From Lingula anatina (taxonomy: Eukaryota > Brachiopoda > Lingulata > Lingulida > Lingulidae): a stretch of DNA of 64,000 bases. The notes under the pieces are model-generated. The model worked only from the letters and a program-made list of their open reading frames with translations, was not told the DNA's origin and did not search any database. This document shows, in pieces, positions 23,600 to 36,440 of the stretch. Made by a program: the position numbers and the translations under genes. The DNA lies in the NCBI RefSeq assembly GCF_001039355.2, contig NW_019775709.1:62001-126000 (forward strand). Reading direction: 5' to 3'. Positions within the stretch are counted from its first letter, which is position 1. Each line of letters starts with the position of its first letter.

Positions 23600-26500
23600 C
23601 TGAAAGAAAGATATTTAAATGATTGTAGTGCAAGGAACACACAAGAATATTAGTTTGCAATCTCTCTCTCATTTGTCCCAAATAAGAAGGAGGGAGGGGG
23701 TCTTCATGTCACTGCTACTCTGATTTTACAAAGAAAGCAGGTATAACTGTTCAGCATGACTTTTCCATATAACTCTGAAAGTTAAATAAAAAGCTCCCCA
23801 GAAAAAAAGCAAACAGTGTATCCACAGCACCATCTTCAAATCAGATGCACCAAATTTAGTTATGCATGTTACTAAAATTAACTAGTGGTGCTACATGTTA
23901 GATAATTGTCTAGTCACTAGTATTTCTGTTTATATTCTATTTTCTTCAACATAGCACAAGGATACAAAGTCAACATTTTGTGTAACTGAATATAAATATA
24001 AATGAGAAAATCTTCCCATGAATCTTGAATTACATACAAGATAACAAAAATATACCAATATATATTATCAAAATAATAATAGATGTAAATATTTTGACTA
24101 AGATCAAACTTTTTTAATCTCTTGTTTTACCAGCCTGAAAACTTTCATGAAAAGAACCCTGAAAATCCAACAGAGCTGAAATAATACCAATTTCAGTCTT
24201 TTTTTTTTGCTCTACATGTCACTTTTTTATTTCTACTACAAACACTGCAATCTCAAAAAAAGTTCTACCCATAAAACGGGCAATAAAAAATGGTGGCCTA
24301 AATATTGCAACATCATTAAAGCACAACTTTACATCAGTTCAAACACACATTCCTGACAATGGAATGCTATTGCAGTTGTTCTGACATTTTGTTTTGAATT
24401 TCATAAAAAGCAAGGAAATGGCAGAAAATATGAAAAATACAAGGCACAACCTAGTATTTCAAGAACCATGTGCTATAAAAAGATCACAGATAAAAAACAA
24501 AACAAAACAAAAAAGGATGAGTTGTATGCTTTTCTATATTTTCAGACAAATTCACAGTTCCCAGCTGAAAAGATGATGGTGTAAAAGCATCTCCTGGACA
24601 GGCTTAAAAACCCTTTTGTAAAATGTATCTGTAGCTTTCGGCTGAATCTCCCACTGATCTGATAGATTGAATGAGAACTGGCAGAGCAGCCTGTAAAGAG
24701 CAGAGGCACATATTGAGTATAAACTCACCTATGTTTTTTGTTTTTTTTTCGCAAAGAGTGATGTGAAGATGTAGTATTTCCGCATGTTCATTGCCCAATA
24801 AAGTTATAATTATTGCTTTTTATTTGATATCAAAATGTGAGGGCAGCATTCAATTAAGCCAGGGAGTTAGCTGAAAGACCTGTTACTTTTTTAATGTCAT
24901 AAATGGTCAAGGTGATCAAAAGTACAAGGGATTAGGTCTGTGATACAAGCCCTAACCAAGAGTATTAACAATTGTTGAAGAATACTAGACATAAATTCAT
25001 CCATAATTTCTAGGTTTTCATAATTCAACAGCATCACACACATTGCACATTACATAACTTTCTAAATAAATCCAGGGGAAACTGCATATATTTCACCCTA
25101 ATGTCACCCTAATATCTTAAAATTAAGAATCCCAACTAAAGAGACTATGTTTTGAAAGCATGTCTAACACTGTATTCTTCAATTCTGTAAAATAGTTTCT
25201 CCTTGTGTACAGCTCAGAGTCAGCAGCTAATCTAAAGGAAAACTGTGAAAGAATCCTGAAGAAAATAATTCAAATATTCTTGTAAGCAAGAGAAAGTATT
25301 ACAGGAAATAAAAACAGAGGAAACCACTGGCTGTGACAGGTGACTGTTAAACTGTAAAATACAGTTGTTTTTTTTTTTTGTACATTACTTTCTTCTCTCT
25401 GTTTTCATCCAAGTAAAGCCAAGGTTATATGAAGAGCTGATATAAGTTCTATAAAAAAATAAAATGTGTAATATATAAACTACAAGCAAATCCAGGGCTG
25501 TGTTTCAAACTGGTGTAACTTAAGACCATAAATAGTAATAGTGATAGTAATTATCAGTTATAACTATTTCTGGTCTAAGTAAGTCTGGATATGAACACAA
25601 CCAGGAGCCAGTCACACGGATAACAGTGTATTTTACTGATACAAGTGCACAGTAATGTTTACTATCAGTGTACCTACCTTAGTTCACACTTGATCTGTAC
25701 CCAGCCAGGACTTTTCATAAAGGACCAGGGCTGGTACCACTTCTCTATCACCTCCATACAGGAACACAGGGTCTCCAGCCACAGGTGCAACACTTGTTCA
25801 CTGGAAATGACAAACTTTAAACTATGGTGGTAACAAATAAAATCTGTTGCAAATTTAGTCTGCTGCCTTTATAGGAAAAAAACCCTTTTTTTAATACTTA
25901 AGTGGCAAAAGGATTTAATGTTAAATGCTTTTACTGCATAGTTTAATTGTATGCCAAATGTTCACATTTTCACAATAAACTGAAAAATAAATAAAATAGC
26001 AGGAATGACCACNGGGTGTCTTCATGTCACTGCTACTCTGATTTTACAAAGAAAGCAGGTATAACTGTTCAGCATGAATTTTCCATATAACTCTGAAAGT
26101 TAAATAAAAAGCTCCCCAGAAAAAAAGCAAACAGTGTATCCACAGCACCATCTTCAAATCAGATGCACCAAATTTAGTTATGCATGTTACTAAAATTAAC
26201 TAGTGTTGCTACATGTTAGATAATTGTCTAGTCACTTGTATTTCTGTTTATATTCTATTTTCTTCAACATAGCACAAGGACACAAAGTCAACATTTTGTG
26301 TAACTGAATATAAATATAAATGAGAAAATCTTCCCATGAATCTTGAATAACATACAAGATAACAAAAATATACCAATATATATTATCAAAATAATAATAG
26401 ATGTAAATATTTTGACTAAGATCAACCTTTTTTAATCTCTTGTTTTACCAGCCTGAAAACTTTCATGAAAAGAACCCTGAAAATCCAACAGAGCTGAAAT

Positions 26501-29500
26501 AATCCCAATATCAGTGTCTTTTTTTTTTTTTTGCTCTACATGTCACTTTTTTATTTCTACTACAAACATTGCAATCTCAAAAAAAGTTCTACCCATAAAA
26601 CGGGCAATTAAAAATGGTGGCCTAAATATTGCAACATCATTAAAGCACAACTTTACATCAGTTCAAACACACATTCCTGACAATGGAATGCTATTGCAGT
26701 TGTTCTGACATTTTGTTTTGAATTTCATAAAAAGCAAGGAAATGGCAGAAAATATGAAAAATACAAGGCACAACCTAGGATTTCAAGAACCATGTGCTAT
26801 AAAAAGATCACGGATAAAAAAAAAAAAAAACAAAACAAAACAAAAAAAGACGAGTTGTATGTTTTTCTATATTTTCAGACAAATTCACAGTTCCCAGCTG
26901 AAAAGATGATGGTGTAAAAGCATCTCCTGGACAGGCTTAAAAACCCTTTTGTAAAATGTATCTGTAGCTTTCGGCTGAATCTCCCACTGATCTGATAGAC
27001 TGAATGAGAACTGGCAGAGCAGCCTGTAAAGAGCAGAGGCACATATTGAGTATAAACTCACCTACATTTTTTTTTTTTTTTCGCAAAGAGTGATGTGAAG
27101 ATGTAGAATTTCTGTATGTTCATTGCCTAATATAGTTATAATTATTGCTTTTTATTTGATATCAAAATGTGAGGGCAGCATTCAATTAAGCCAGGGAGTT
27201 AGCTGAAAGACCTGTTACTTTTTTAATGTCATAAATGGTCAAGGTGATCAAAAGTACAAGGGATTAGGTCTGTGATACAAGCTCTAACCAAGAGTATTAA
27301 CAATTGTTGAAGAATACTAGACATAAATTCATCCATAATTTCTAGGTTTTCATAATTCAACAGCATCACACACATTGCACATTACATAACTTTCTAAATA
27401 AATCTAGGGGAAACTGCATATATTTCACCCTAATGTCACCCTAATATCATAAAATTAAGAATCCCAACTAAAGAGACTATGTTTTGAAAGCATGTCTAAC
27501 ACTGTATTCTTCAATTCTGTAAAATAGTTTCTCCTTGTGTACAGCTCAGAGTCAGCAGCTAATCTAAATGAAAACTGTGAAAGAATCCTGAAGAAAATAA
27601 TTCAAATATTCTTGTAAGCAAGAGAAAGTATTACAGGAAATAAAAACAGAGGAAACCACTGGCTGTGACAGGTGACTGTTAAACTGTAAAATACAGTTTT
27701 TTTATTATTTTTTTTTTTTTTTGTACATTACTTTCTTCTCTCTGTTTTCATCCAAGTAAAGCTAAGGTTATATGAAGAGCTGATATAAGTTCTATAAAAA
27801 AATAAAATGTGTAACATATAAACTACAAGCAAATCCATGGCTGTGTTTCAAACTGGTTTAACTTAAGACCATAAATAGTAATAGTAATTATCAGTTATAA
27901 CTATTTCTGGTCTAAGTAAGTCTGGATATGAACACAATCAGGAGCCAGTCACACGGATAACAGTGTATTTTACTGATACAAGTGCACAGTAATGTTTACT
28001 ACCAGTGTACCTACCTTAGTTCACACTTGATCTGTACCCAGCCAGGACTTTTCATAAAGGACCAGGGCTGGTACCACTTCTCTATCACCTCCATACAGGA
28101 ACACAGGGTCTCCAACCACAGGTGCAACACTTGTTCACTGGAAATGACAAACTTTAAACTGTGCCAAGTGGTAACAAATGAAATTTGTTGCAAATTTAGT
28201 CTGCTGCCTTTATAGGAAAAAAAAAACCCTTTTTTTAATACTTAAAGTAGCAAAAGGATTTAATGTTAAATGCTTCTACTGCATAGTTTAACTGTATGCC
28301 AAATGTTCACATTTTCACAATAAACTGAAAAATAAATAAAATAAAAACAAATTATAACTAAACAAGAAAATGGGCTTTCTGTCACCATCTACAGTCAACT
28401 GTTAATGCAATTACAAATTTACAATGTTATTCATTATGCCAGAGAAATGTAACATTTGATACAGTAGCACCACTTCAGGGCAACTTAATAACTATAAGGC
28501 CATGTGTACAGCATTTCACTGAAAGGAATCCTACACATGAGACCAAGTCCCTCAGATGAACATTTTTCTGGGCACAGTTGGGATTTTTCAAGGCAGTTTC
28601 TGTATTTCCCAAAAAGTATCATAATCAAAACATCCCCTGTAACAATACCCATGCATACCCCACACATGCACCACCCATTAACACTTACTTGAGACCAAGA
28701 CAAATGAGAGACCTGAACTTGACATCCATCTGAGCATGTGCAGCATCATGGGTAAAGTTCACAGACTGCACACACTGAAATTATGAATTACCATTCAGAA
28801 AGTTATCTATATCTGATCACATGTGATATTACATATATAGAGACCAATGTCTTATGATATTGTGCAATATAGATATATAATAACTTGAAAGTGATATCAA
28901 ACAGAAATGCATAATATAAAACTTTTCAATTTAAAGAAAATTGGAAGGTAACTCAGAAAACAAGAACCAACTTACCCTGTACAAGATTTCCTCAGGTGTC
29001 AAAACTTTGCCATCTTCATCAAGTCTAGAAGATGAATGGTATGATAAAAATTGCAATCAAATGATTTGATTAAAATCATGATCAATTTATATTTTTTTCT
29101 GTAGTAGCAGAACAAACAGTCAACTTAAATAGTTCAATTAATTTTTACAATAAGAGAAGAAAAGAAGGTAATGCCATTAAAAAAAAAATATATATATATA
29201 TAAAAAACCAAACTGAAGTGTCTTGCTGTGTTCATACTGCAATTGTGTACATTTTACCTGTATGTTTTACACAGCACAAGTCTTGAATACACAGAATTAA
29301 AGTCTTTCTCAACTTCTTTGGTAGCTGCCTGAATATAGAGAGAGAGCTTATAATTACCTGTTGAGCTAGTTCAATGAAAACCCAAGCAAGTGAAGAATTT
29401 AAAACCTTGGGTAAAAATGAAGCACAAAATAAATGATTCTAAAGGCAATAAAAGAGATCTTTACAAATACACTGTGGTATTCTTCAGGGCTTTTGTGTTT

Positions 29501-32500
29501 AATATTCAGTGGGGATTATATTACGTGAGTTAACTTATTTAACGGTTATAAAGCTGATTTAATCAGTAAAAAACTTACCTCCTCTATAAATAACCAAGGG
29601 TGAACTGTCCCACCGAGAAGGTGTGGTTTTTTGAGGCCATGTTCAAATATAGCCTTCAAGGCTGGACACAGGCTGTAAAGGAAATGGTACAATCAGATGG
29701 CACATTTGAATAGAATTTGGGTTGTCCCTCCTTGGTAAAACTGAGTGCTGTCTGCTTAAACTAATCTCATAATAGGCAACAAACATCATCTCTTCATCTT
29801 TCAGAGTAAGTAGAGTGACATGTCCAGAAAGAAAACAGAAGAATCCCACTGCTATTTATGGTGAAATTAAAGTGACCAGACATCCTGCAGAAAAGGGTCA
29901 CGCCAAGACACATAATCAAACTTCAGCATGTCAAACACACGAGTGTGAAGATTTTATGACAGATGGTTAAGTAATGAATCATACTTGATATTTATTTGTA
30001 CAGAAATCATTCTAAATTCACCAGATTAATTTATCACAATATGCACTTTTTGAACACATTATTAAATATATATATATATATATATATAATGTGTCACATA
30101 GGGAGGCATTCTCATTACACCACATAAGTTTTTTATTCCAACAAAAACTTCATAATCATCAACGAAACTCTACCCCCTTCCCTTCCCCCCCCCCCCCAAA
30201 AATAAACAAAAAAAAAAGTGCACACTTATTACTGCACTCCTATCAGACTGAAATATGCTACCTATAACGTCTATACTTACACTCCTCTGACCAGATCAGT
30301 AATGGTTTCTGTGACAGAATCATCCCCAGCACTGGAGTAGTCCTTGCTCCTCTCATCCAGCATCTCCACAAACTTTGCAGGAAACCAGCCACGCAAACCA
30401 TTCAACTCTCCCACCCAGCAGTGCTCATCCTTCTGAGAGATTATCTGTAACATCAAGTAGGAAATTACACAGAATTTGTGTTTAATGGTGACTTCAAGAA
30501 ATACTTATTACTTTCAAGCAATAGCCACTGAACTAGCATTTCTTCAAATACGATGCAAGTTATCTTGAAGTATTCTTGTTTGCCTGAAAGTTTTTGTAAG
30601 GCCCAATATCTTAGAAACTCGAGTAGAAAATTACACAGAATAAAAAGATGTTTAGCAGTGACTTCAAGAAATATTTTTTTACTTTCATACAAAAGCAACT
30701 GAACTGTCACAATCAAGTATTTCTAAAGGGCTGTGATTCAAAACTTTAAAAACATCAAAGTACTGAAACAAACATTAAATGAACCTAAAAAGATCAATCC
30801 AAACAGCATCACATTATTAATAATTTGATTATTAAGACAGTCTCTGATTTGTTATCAATCCTTAATAAACTCACAGTAATAACGTCATTTTTCCTGAACC
30901 CCAGTTCATCGTCATCATGACGCTCGAAGTCTAGCAGTGCCTTGGCCCTCCGCCGACGAGTTCTGGCCACATTCAAGTAATTGTCCATGTCCTTGGCATG
31001 GCTTTCCATGGAGTAGTCAGCCTGAAGCTTCTGGAGAGAAGAATAAGGCACCTTTTCATTGGCAAAAGGTGCCCAATTAACAAGTACATGTTTGTGATGT
31101 GCAGGGGTGGGAAGGGGGGGTGGACAGCTGCATTCACAAACTAATTTATCACATAACTGGTGGGTTCTTCACATGCACTGCAACTGATGATAAAGCCAAA
31201 GTAGAGGGGTGACTTTCTAAAAGAAAATATCAATTATTTTGATACAGTTAAGCACATACAATCATGCATATCCATTTACAAAATATTGACCAAGAAAAAA
31301 AATGTTTTTTTTGTTCTATTTACTTTCATTTCTCCAATATTAATGAGTTAACAAAGCTATCAGAATTTCATGCACATTCCGTATACATCTTTCAGTGGTC
31401 ACAAAAGACTGTTCATTTATCTTTATTCACTGGCTCCTTTCTTACCACTTTACTGTTCTTTGGGTCTATGGACTGGAAATGCCTGGCTACTTGCAAAATG
31501 GCCTCCCTCATGTCCACCAACAACTCTGTCTGCTTGATATTCTTGGCTTTCCCATCAAAACCATCCTCATCCTCCTCTCCCCAGAGGAGAGAAGAGATCA
31601 AGGACTTTGATCGCTTCAGATGACGTTTGTTCAGTTGCTGAAATGATTTAAGTTGTGCCTTCATAATTTTGGAATAGCAATTCTGTTTGCTTATTTTACA
31701 TACTTGAAAATACTGTGGATATAGATGCCAGGTGAAGCTATGAATATGGAAGTTCATACACTAAGCTGTACAAACATGGTAAGACACAGGTGAGCTACCT
31801 GTATAATTCTTTTCCAAGACTGCTTATATGTGATTGTTCATGCACATCATGAATTGCCAAACCAGAAATCAAGATGGAAAGTGTGATCAAACTGATATCT
31901 TGTATGTAAAAAATTTAGTGTTTTTTTACAAGAGAGGAATAGCAATATGTGGAAAGCTATCTGCAAATTTTCTATTAAAGAAAACAGTAGACACTTAAGA
32001 CAAAAATTTATAAACAAATATTTTTTTACTTGCATAAGTATGTTTACACTATTTTGTAGACAAATTTTCTTATCAAAAGATAACATGGTTATACAGAGAG
32101 AGAGAGAGAGGGAGAGAGAGAGAGAATTTAAATATNAACAGCATAACTTCTACAATAATGGCCCGATCATGCTGCTTTTCGAACTTGACCTGCATTTTAT
32201 GAATATTCATCAGCTCTGTAAATATAAAACCAAAAAATAAAACTGTGTTCCACTTATCGTGTTTACAGTGAAAGAGCACGGCGACGGCATCGCCATCGGC
32301 ATCGGCATCGGCATCAGCATCGGCGACGACGGCGACGACAGACGCAGGTGATGGCAATATGTACAGACACATCTGTGTCTGTACATAAAAATGGGCTTTC
32401 TGTCACCATCTACAGTCAACTGTTAATGCAATTACAAATTTACAATGTTATTCATTATGACAGAGAAATGTAACATTTGATACAATAGCACCACTTCAGA

Positions 32501-32856
32501 GCAACTTAATAACGATTTGGCCATGTGTACAGCATTTCACTGAAACGAAACTTATACATGAGGCCAAGGCCCACAGATGAACATTTTTCTGGGCATAGTT
32601 GGATTTTTTAAGGAAGTTTCTATATTTCCCAAAAAGTACCATAATCAGAAATATTCCCATTAACAATACCCACACAGCCCCCCACACATGCACCACCCAT
32701 TAACTGTTAACACTTACTTGAGACCAAGACATATGAGAGACCTGAACTTGACATCCATCTGAGCATGTGCAGCATCATGGGTAAAGTTTACAGACTGCAC
32801 ACACTGAAATTATGAATTATCATTCAGAAAGTTATCTAAACCTGATCACATGTGAC

Positions 32857-32929
<73 letters not shown>

Positions 32930-33273
32930 TTTCAACCAATATGTAATGATATTGTGCAATAAAGATGTATAATAACTTGAACGTGATATCAAACAGAAAT
33001 GCATAATATAAAACTTTTAAATTTTAGGAAAACTGGAAGGTAACTCAGAAAACAAGAACCAACTTACCCTGTACAAGATTTCCTCAGGTGTCAAAACTTT
33101 GCCATCTTCATCAAGTCTAGAAGATGCATGGCATGATCAAAATTACGATCAAATGATTTGATTAAAACCATGATCAATTAATAAGTTAATCTTTAATAGC
33201 AGAACAAACAGTCAACTTGAATAGTTCAATTAATTTTTACAATGATTATAACAGAAGAAAAGAAGGTAATGCC

Positions 33274-33356
<83 letters not shown>

Positions 33357-33499
33357 CAAGTGTGAGTGTGGAACAGAATGCTCAACAGTCCGGAGCATTT
33401 GGACACAATAAAATTAATAAATAAATAAATAAGAGACATGCAATAACCCCGACTCCGAGTTTCACGGGCATACCCAGGATTTTAATTGTGTGTGTGTGT

Positions 33500-33591
<92 letters not shown>

Positions 33592-36409
33592 CCAATGTGA
33601 AGTAGATATCTTGCTGTGTTCATACTGCAATCATGTACATTTTACCTGTATGTTTTACACAGCACAAGTCTTGAATACACAGAATTAAAGTCTTTCTCAA
33701 CTTCTTTGGTAGCTGCCTGAATATATATAGAGAGCTTATAATTATCTATTGAGCTAGTTCAATAAAATCCCAAGCAAGTGAAGACTTTGAAACCTTGGGT
33801 AAAAATGAAGCACAAAATAAATGATTCCAAAGGCAATAAAGAGTTTTTTTACAAATACACTGTGGTATACTGCAGGGTTTTTATGCTTAATATTCAGTGG
33901 GGATTATATTACGTGAGTTAACTTATTTAATGGTTATAAAGCTGATTTAATTAGTAAAAAACTTACCTCCTCTATAAATAACCAAGGGTGAACTGTCCCA
34001 CCAAGAAGATGTGGTTTTTTAAGGCCATGTTCAAATATAGCCTTCAAGGCTGGACACAGGCTGTAAAGGAAATGGTACAATCAGAGGGCACATTTGAATA
34101 GAATTTGGGTTGTTCCATCTTTGTAAAAACTGTGCTTCAACTAATCTCATAATAAGCAACAAACATCAACTCTTCATTTTTCAGAGTAAGTAGAGTGACA
34201 TGCCCAGAAAGAAAACAGAAGAATCCCACTGTTATTTATGGTGCAATTAAACTGACCAGACATCCTGCAGAAAAGGGTCACACCAAGACACATCAATCAA
34301 ACTTCAGCGTAAGTGTGTCAAGGACTTGAGTGTGAAGATTTTATATGACAAATGGTAATGAATAATACTTGATATTTATTTGTACAGAAATCATTCTAAA
34401 TTCACCATATTAATTTATCACAATATGCACTTTTTGAACACATTATTAAATATATATATAATGTGTCACATAGGGAGGCATTCTCATTACACCACATAAG
34501 TTTTTTATTCCAACAAAAACTTCATAATCATCAACGAAACTCTACCCCCTTCCCCCCCTCTTATTACAGCACTTCTATCAGACTGAAATATGCTACCTAT
34601 AATGTCTATACTTACACTCCTCTGACCAGATCAGTTATGGTTTCTGTGACAGAATCATCCCCAGCACTGGAGTAGTCCTTGCTCCTCTCATCCAGCATCT
34701 CCACAAACTTTGCGGGAAACCAGCCACGCAAACCATTCAACTCTCCCACCCAGCAGTGCTCATCCTTCTGAGAGATTATCTGTAATATTAAGTAGAAAAT
34801 TACACAGAAATTATGTTAAATGGTGACTTCAAGAAATATTTTTTACTTTCATACAAAAGCAACTGCACTGTCACTTCTTCAAATATGGTGCAAATTATCA
34901 TGAGGTATTCTTGTTTGCCTGAAAGTTTTTTTTTAACCCCAATATCCTAGAAACTCTACAAATAAGTTTTTCTTATACTGCAATTCTTTCTGAAATGATT
35001 ACTGACAATCAAGTATTTCTAAGTATTTCTAGAGACTGATTCAAAACTTCAGATATATCAAAGTATTGAAACAAACATTAAATGAACCTTAAAATGTCAA
35101 TCCAAACAGCATCACATTATTAACAATTTGATTATTAAGACAGTCTCTGATTTGTAATCAAGATAATATCCTTAATAAACTCACAGTAATAACATCATTT
35201 TTCCTGAACCCCAGTTCATCGTCATCATGACGCTCGAAGTCCAGCAGCGCCTTGGCCCTCCGCCGACGAGTTCTGGCCACATTCAAGTAATTATCCATGT
35301 CCTTGGCATGGCTTTCCATGGAGTAGTCAGCCTGAAGCTTCTGGAGAGAAGAATAAGGCACCTTTTCATTGGCAAAAGGTGCCCAATTAACAAGTACATG
35401 TTTGTAATGTGCAGGGATGGGGGGGGGGGGGTGTGGGGAGGGGACAGGTGCATTCACAAACTAATTTATCACATAAAAGGGTGGGTTCTTCACATGCACT
35501 GCAACTGACGATAAAACCAAAGTAGAGGGGTGACTTTCTAAAAGAAAATATCAATTATTTTGATACAGTTAAGCACATACAATCATGCATATCCATTTAC
35601 AAAATATTGACCAAGAAAATTTTTTTTTGTTCTATTTACTTTCATTTCTCAAATATTAATGAGTTAACAAAGCTATCAGAATTTTATGCACATTCAGTAT
35701 ACATCTTTCAGTGGTCACAAAAGACCATTTATCTTTATTCACTGGCTCCTTTCTTACCACTTTACTGTTCTTTGGGTCTATGGACTGGAAATGCCTGGCT
35801 ACTTGCAAAATGGCCTCCCTCATGTCCACCAACAACTCTGTCTGCTTGATATTCTTGGCTTTCCCATCAAAACCGTCCTCATCCTCCTCTCCCCAGAGGA
35901 GAGAAGAGATCAAGGACTTTGATCGCTTCAGATGGCGTTTGTTCAGTTGCTGAAATGATTTAAGTTGTGCCTTCATAATTTTGGAATAGCAATTCTGTTT
36001 GCTTATTTTACATACTTGAAAATACTGTGGATATAGATGCCAGGTGAAGCTATGAATATGGAAGTTCATACACTAAGCTGTACAAACATGGTAAGACACA
36101 GGTGAGCTACCTGTATAATTCTTTTCCAAGACTGCTTATATGTGATTGCTCATGCACATCATGAATTAGCCAAACCAGAAATCAAGATGGAAAGTGTGAT
36201 TAAACTGATATCTTGTGTGAAGTATGTAAAAAAGTTAGTGTTTTTTACAAGAGAGGAATAGCAACATGTGGAAAGCTATCTGCAAATTTTCTATTAAAGA
36301 AAACAGTAGACACTTAAGACAAAAATTTATAAACAAATATTTTTTTACTTGCATAAGTATGTTTACACTATTTTGTAGACAAATTTTCTTATCAAAAGAT
36401 AACATGGTC

Positions 36410-36440
<31 letters not shown>

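Larger units (their letters stand above)
23698..26000 (-). repeat. SGSM3 duplicated segment 1, copy a (exon 19, terminal exons A and B)
   Basis: Near-identical to 26014-28343. Holds exon 19 (25678-25800) and terminal exons A and B. Ends about 13 bp before the n at 26013. Confidence 0.88.
26014..28343 (-). repeat. SGSM3 duplicated segment 1, copy b
   Basis: Second copy of exon 19 (28015-28137), terminal exon A and terminal exon B, in the same order as copy a. Differences are mostly single bases and homopolymer lengths. Confidence 0.88.
28367..32135 (-). repeat. SGSM3 duplicated segment 2, copy a (exons 12-18)
   Basis: Exons 31446-31637, 30875-31030, 30281-30444, 29579-29672, 29258-29328, 28976-29024 and 28689-28774. 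Each is the same length as its partner in copy b. The segment ends in a GA tract directly at the n at 32136. Confidence 0.9.

Noticed and set aside
24552-27587. Five separate SGSM3 terminal exons
   Set aside because: Two of the five are the haplotype-type copies of A and B. Only three distinct exons exist after removing the duplicated segment.
32276-32345. Open frame coding an Asp-Ala repeat protein
   Set aside because: It is a hexamer microsatellite read in one frame; no start, splice or conservation support.
33276-33588. Open frames coding Tyr-Ile repeats
   Set aside because: Translation of TA microsatellites.
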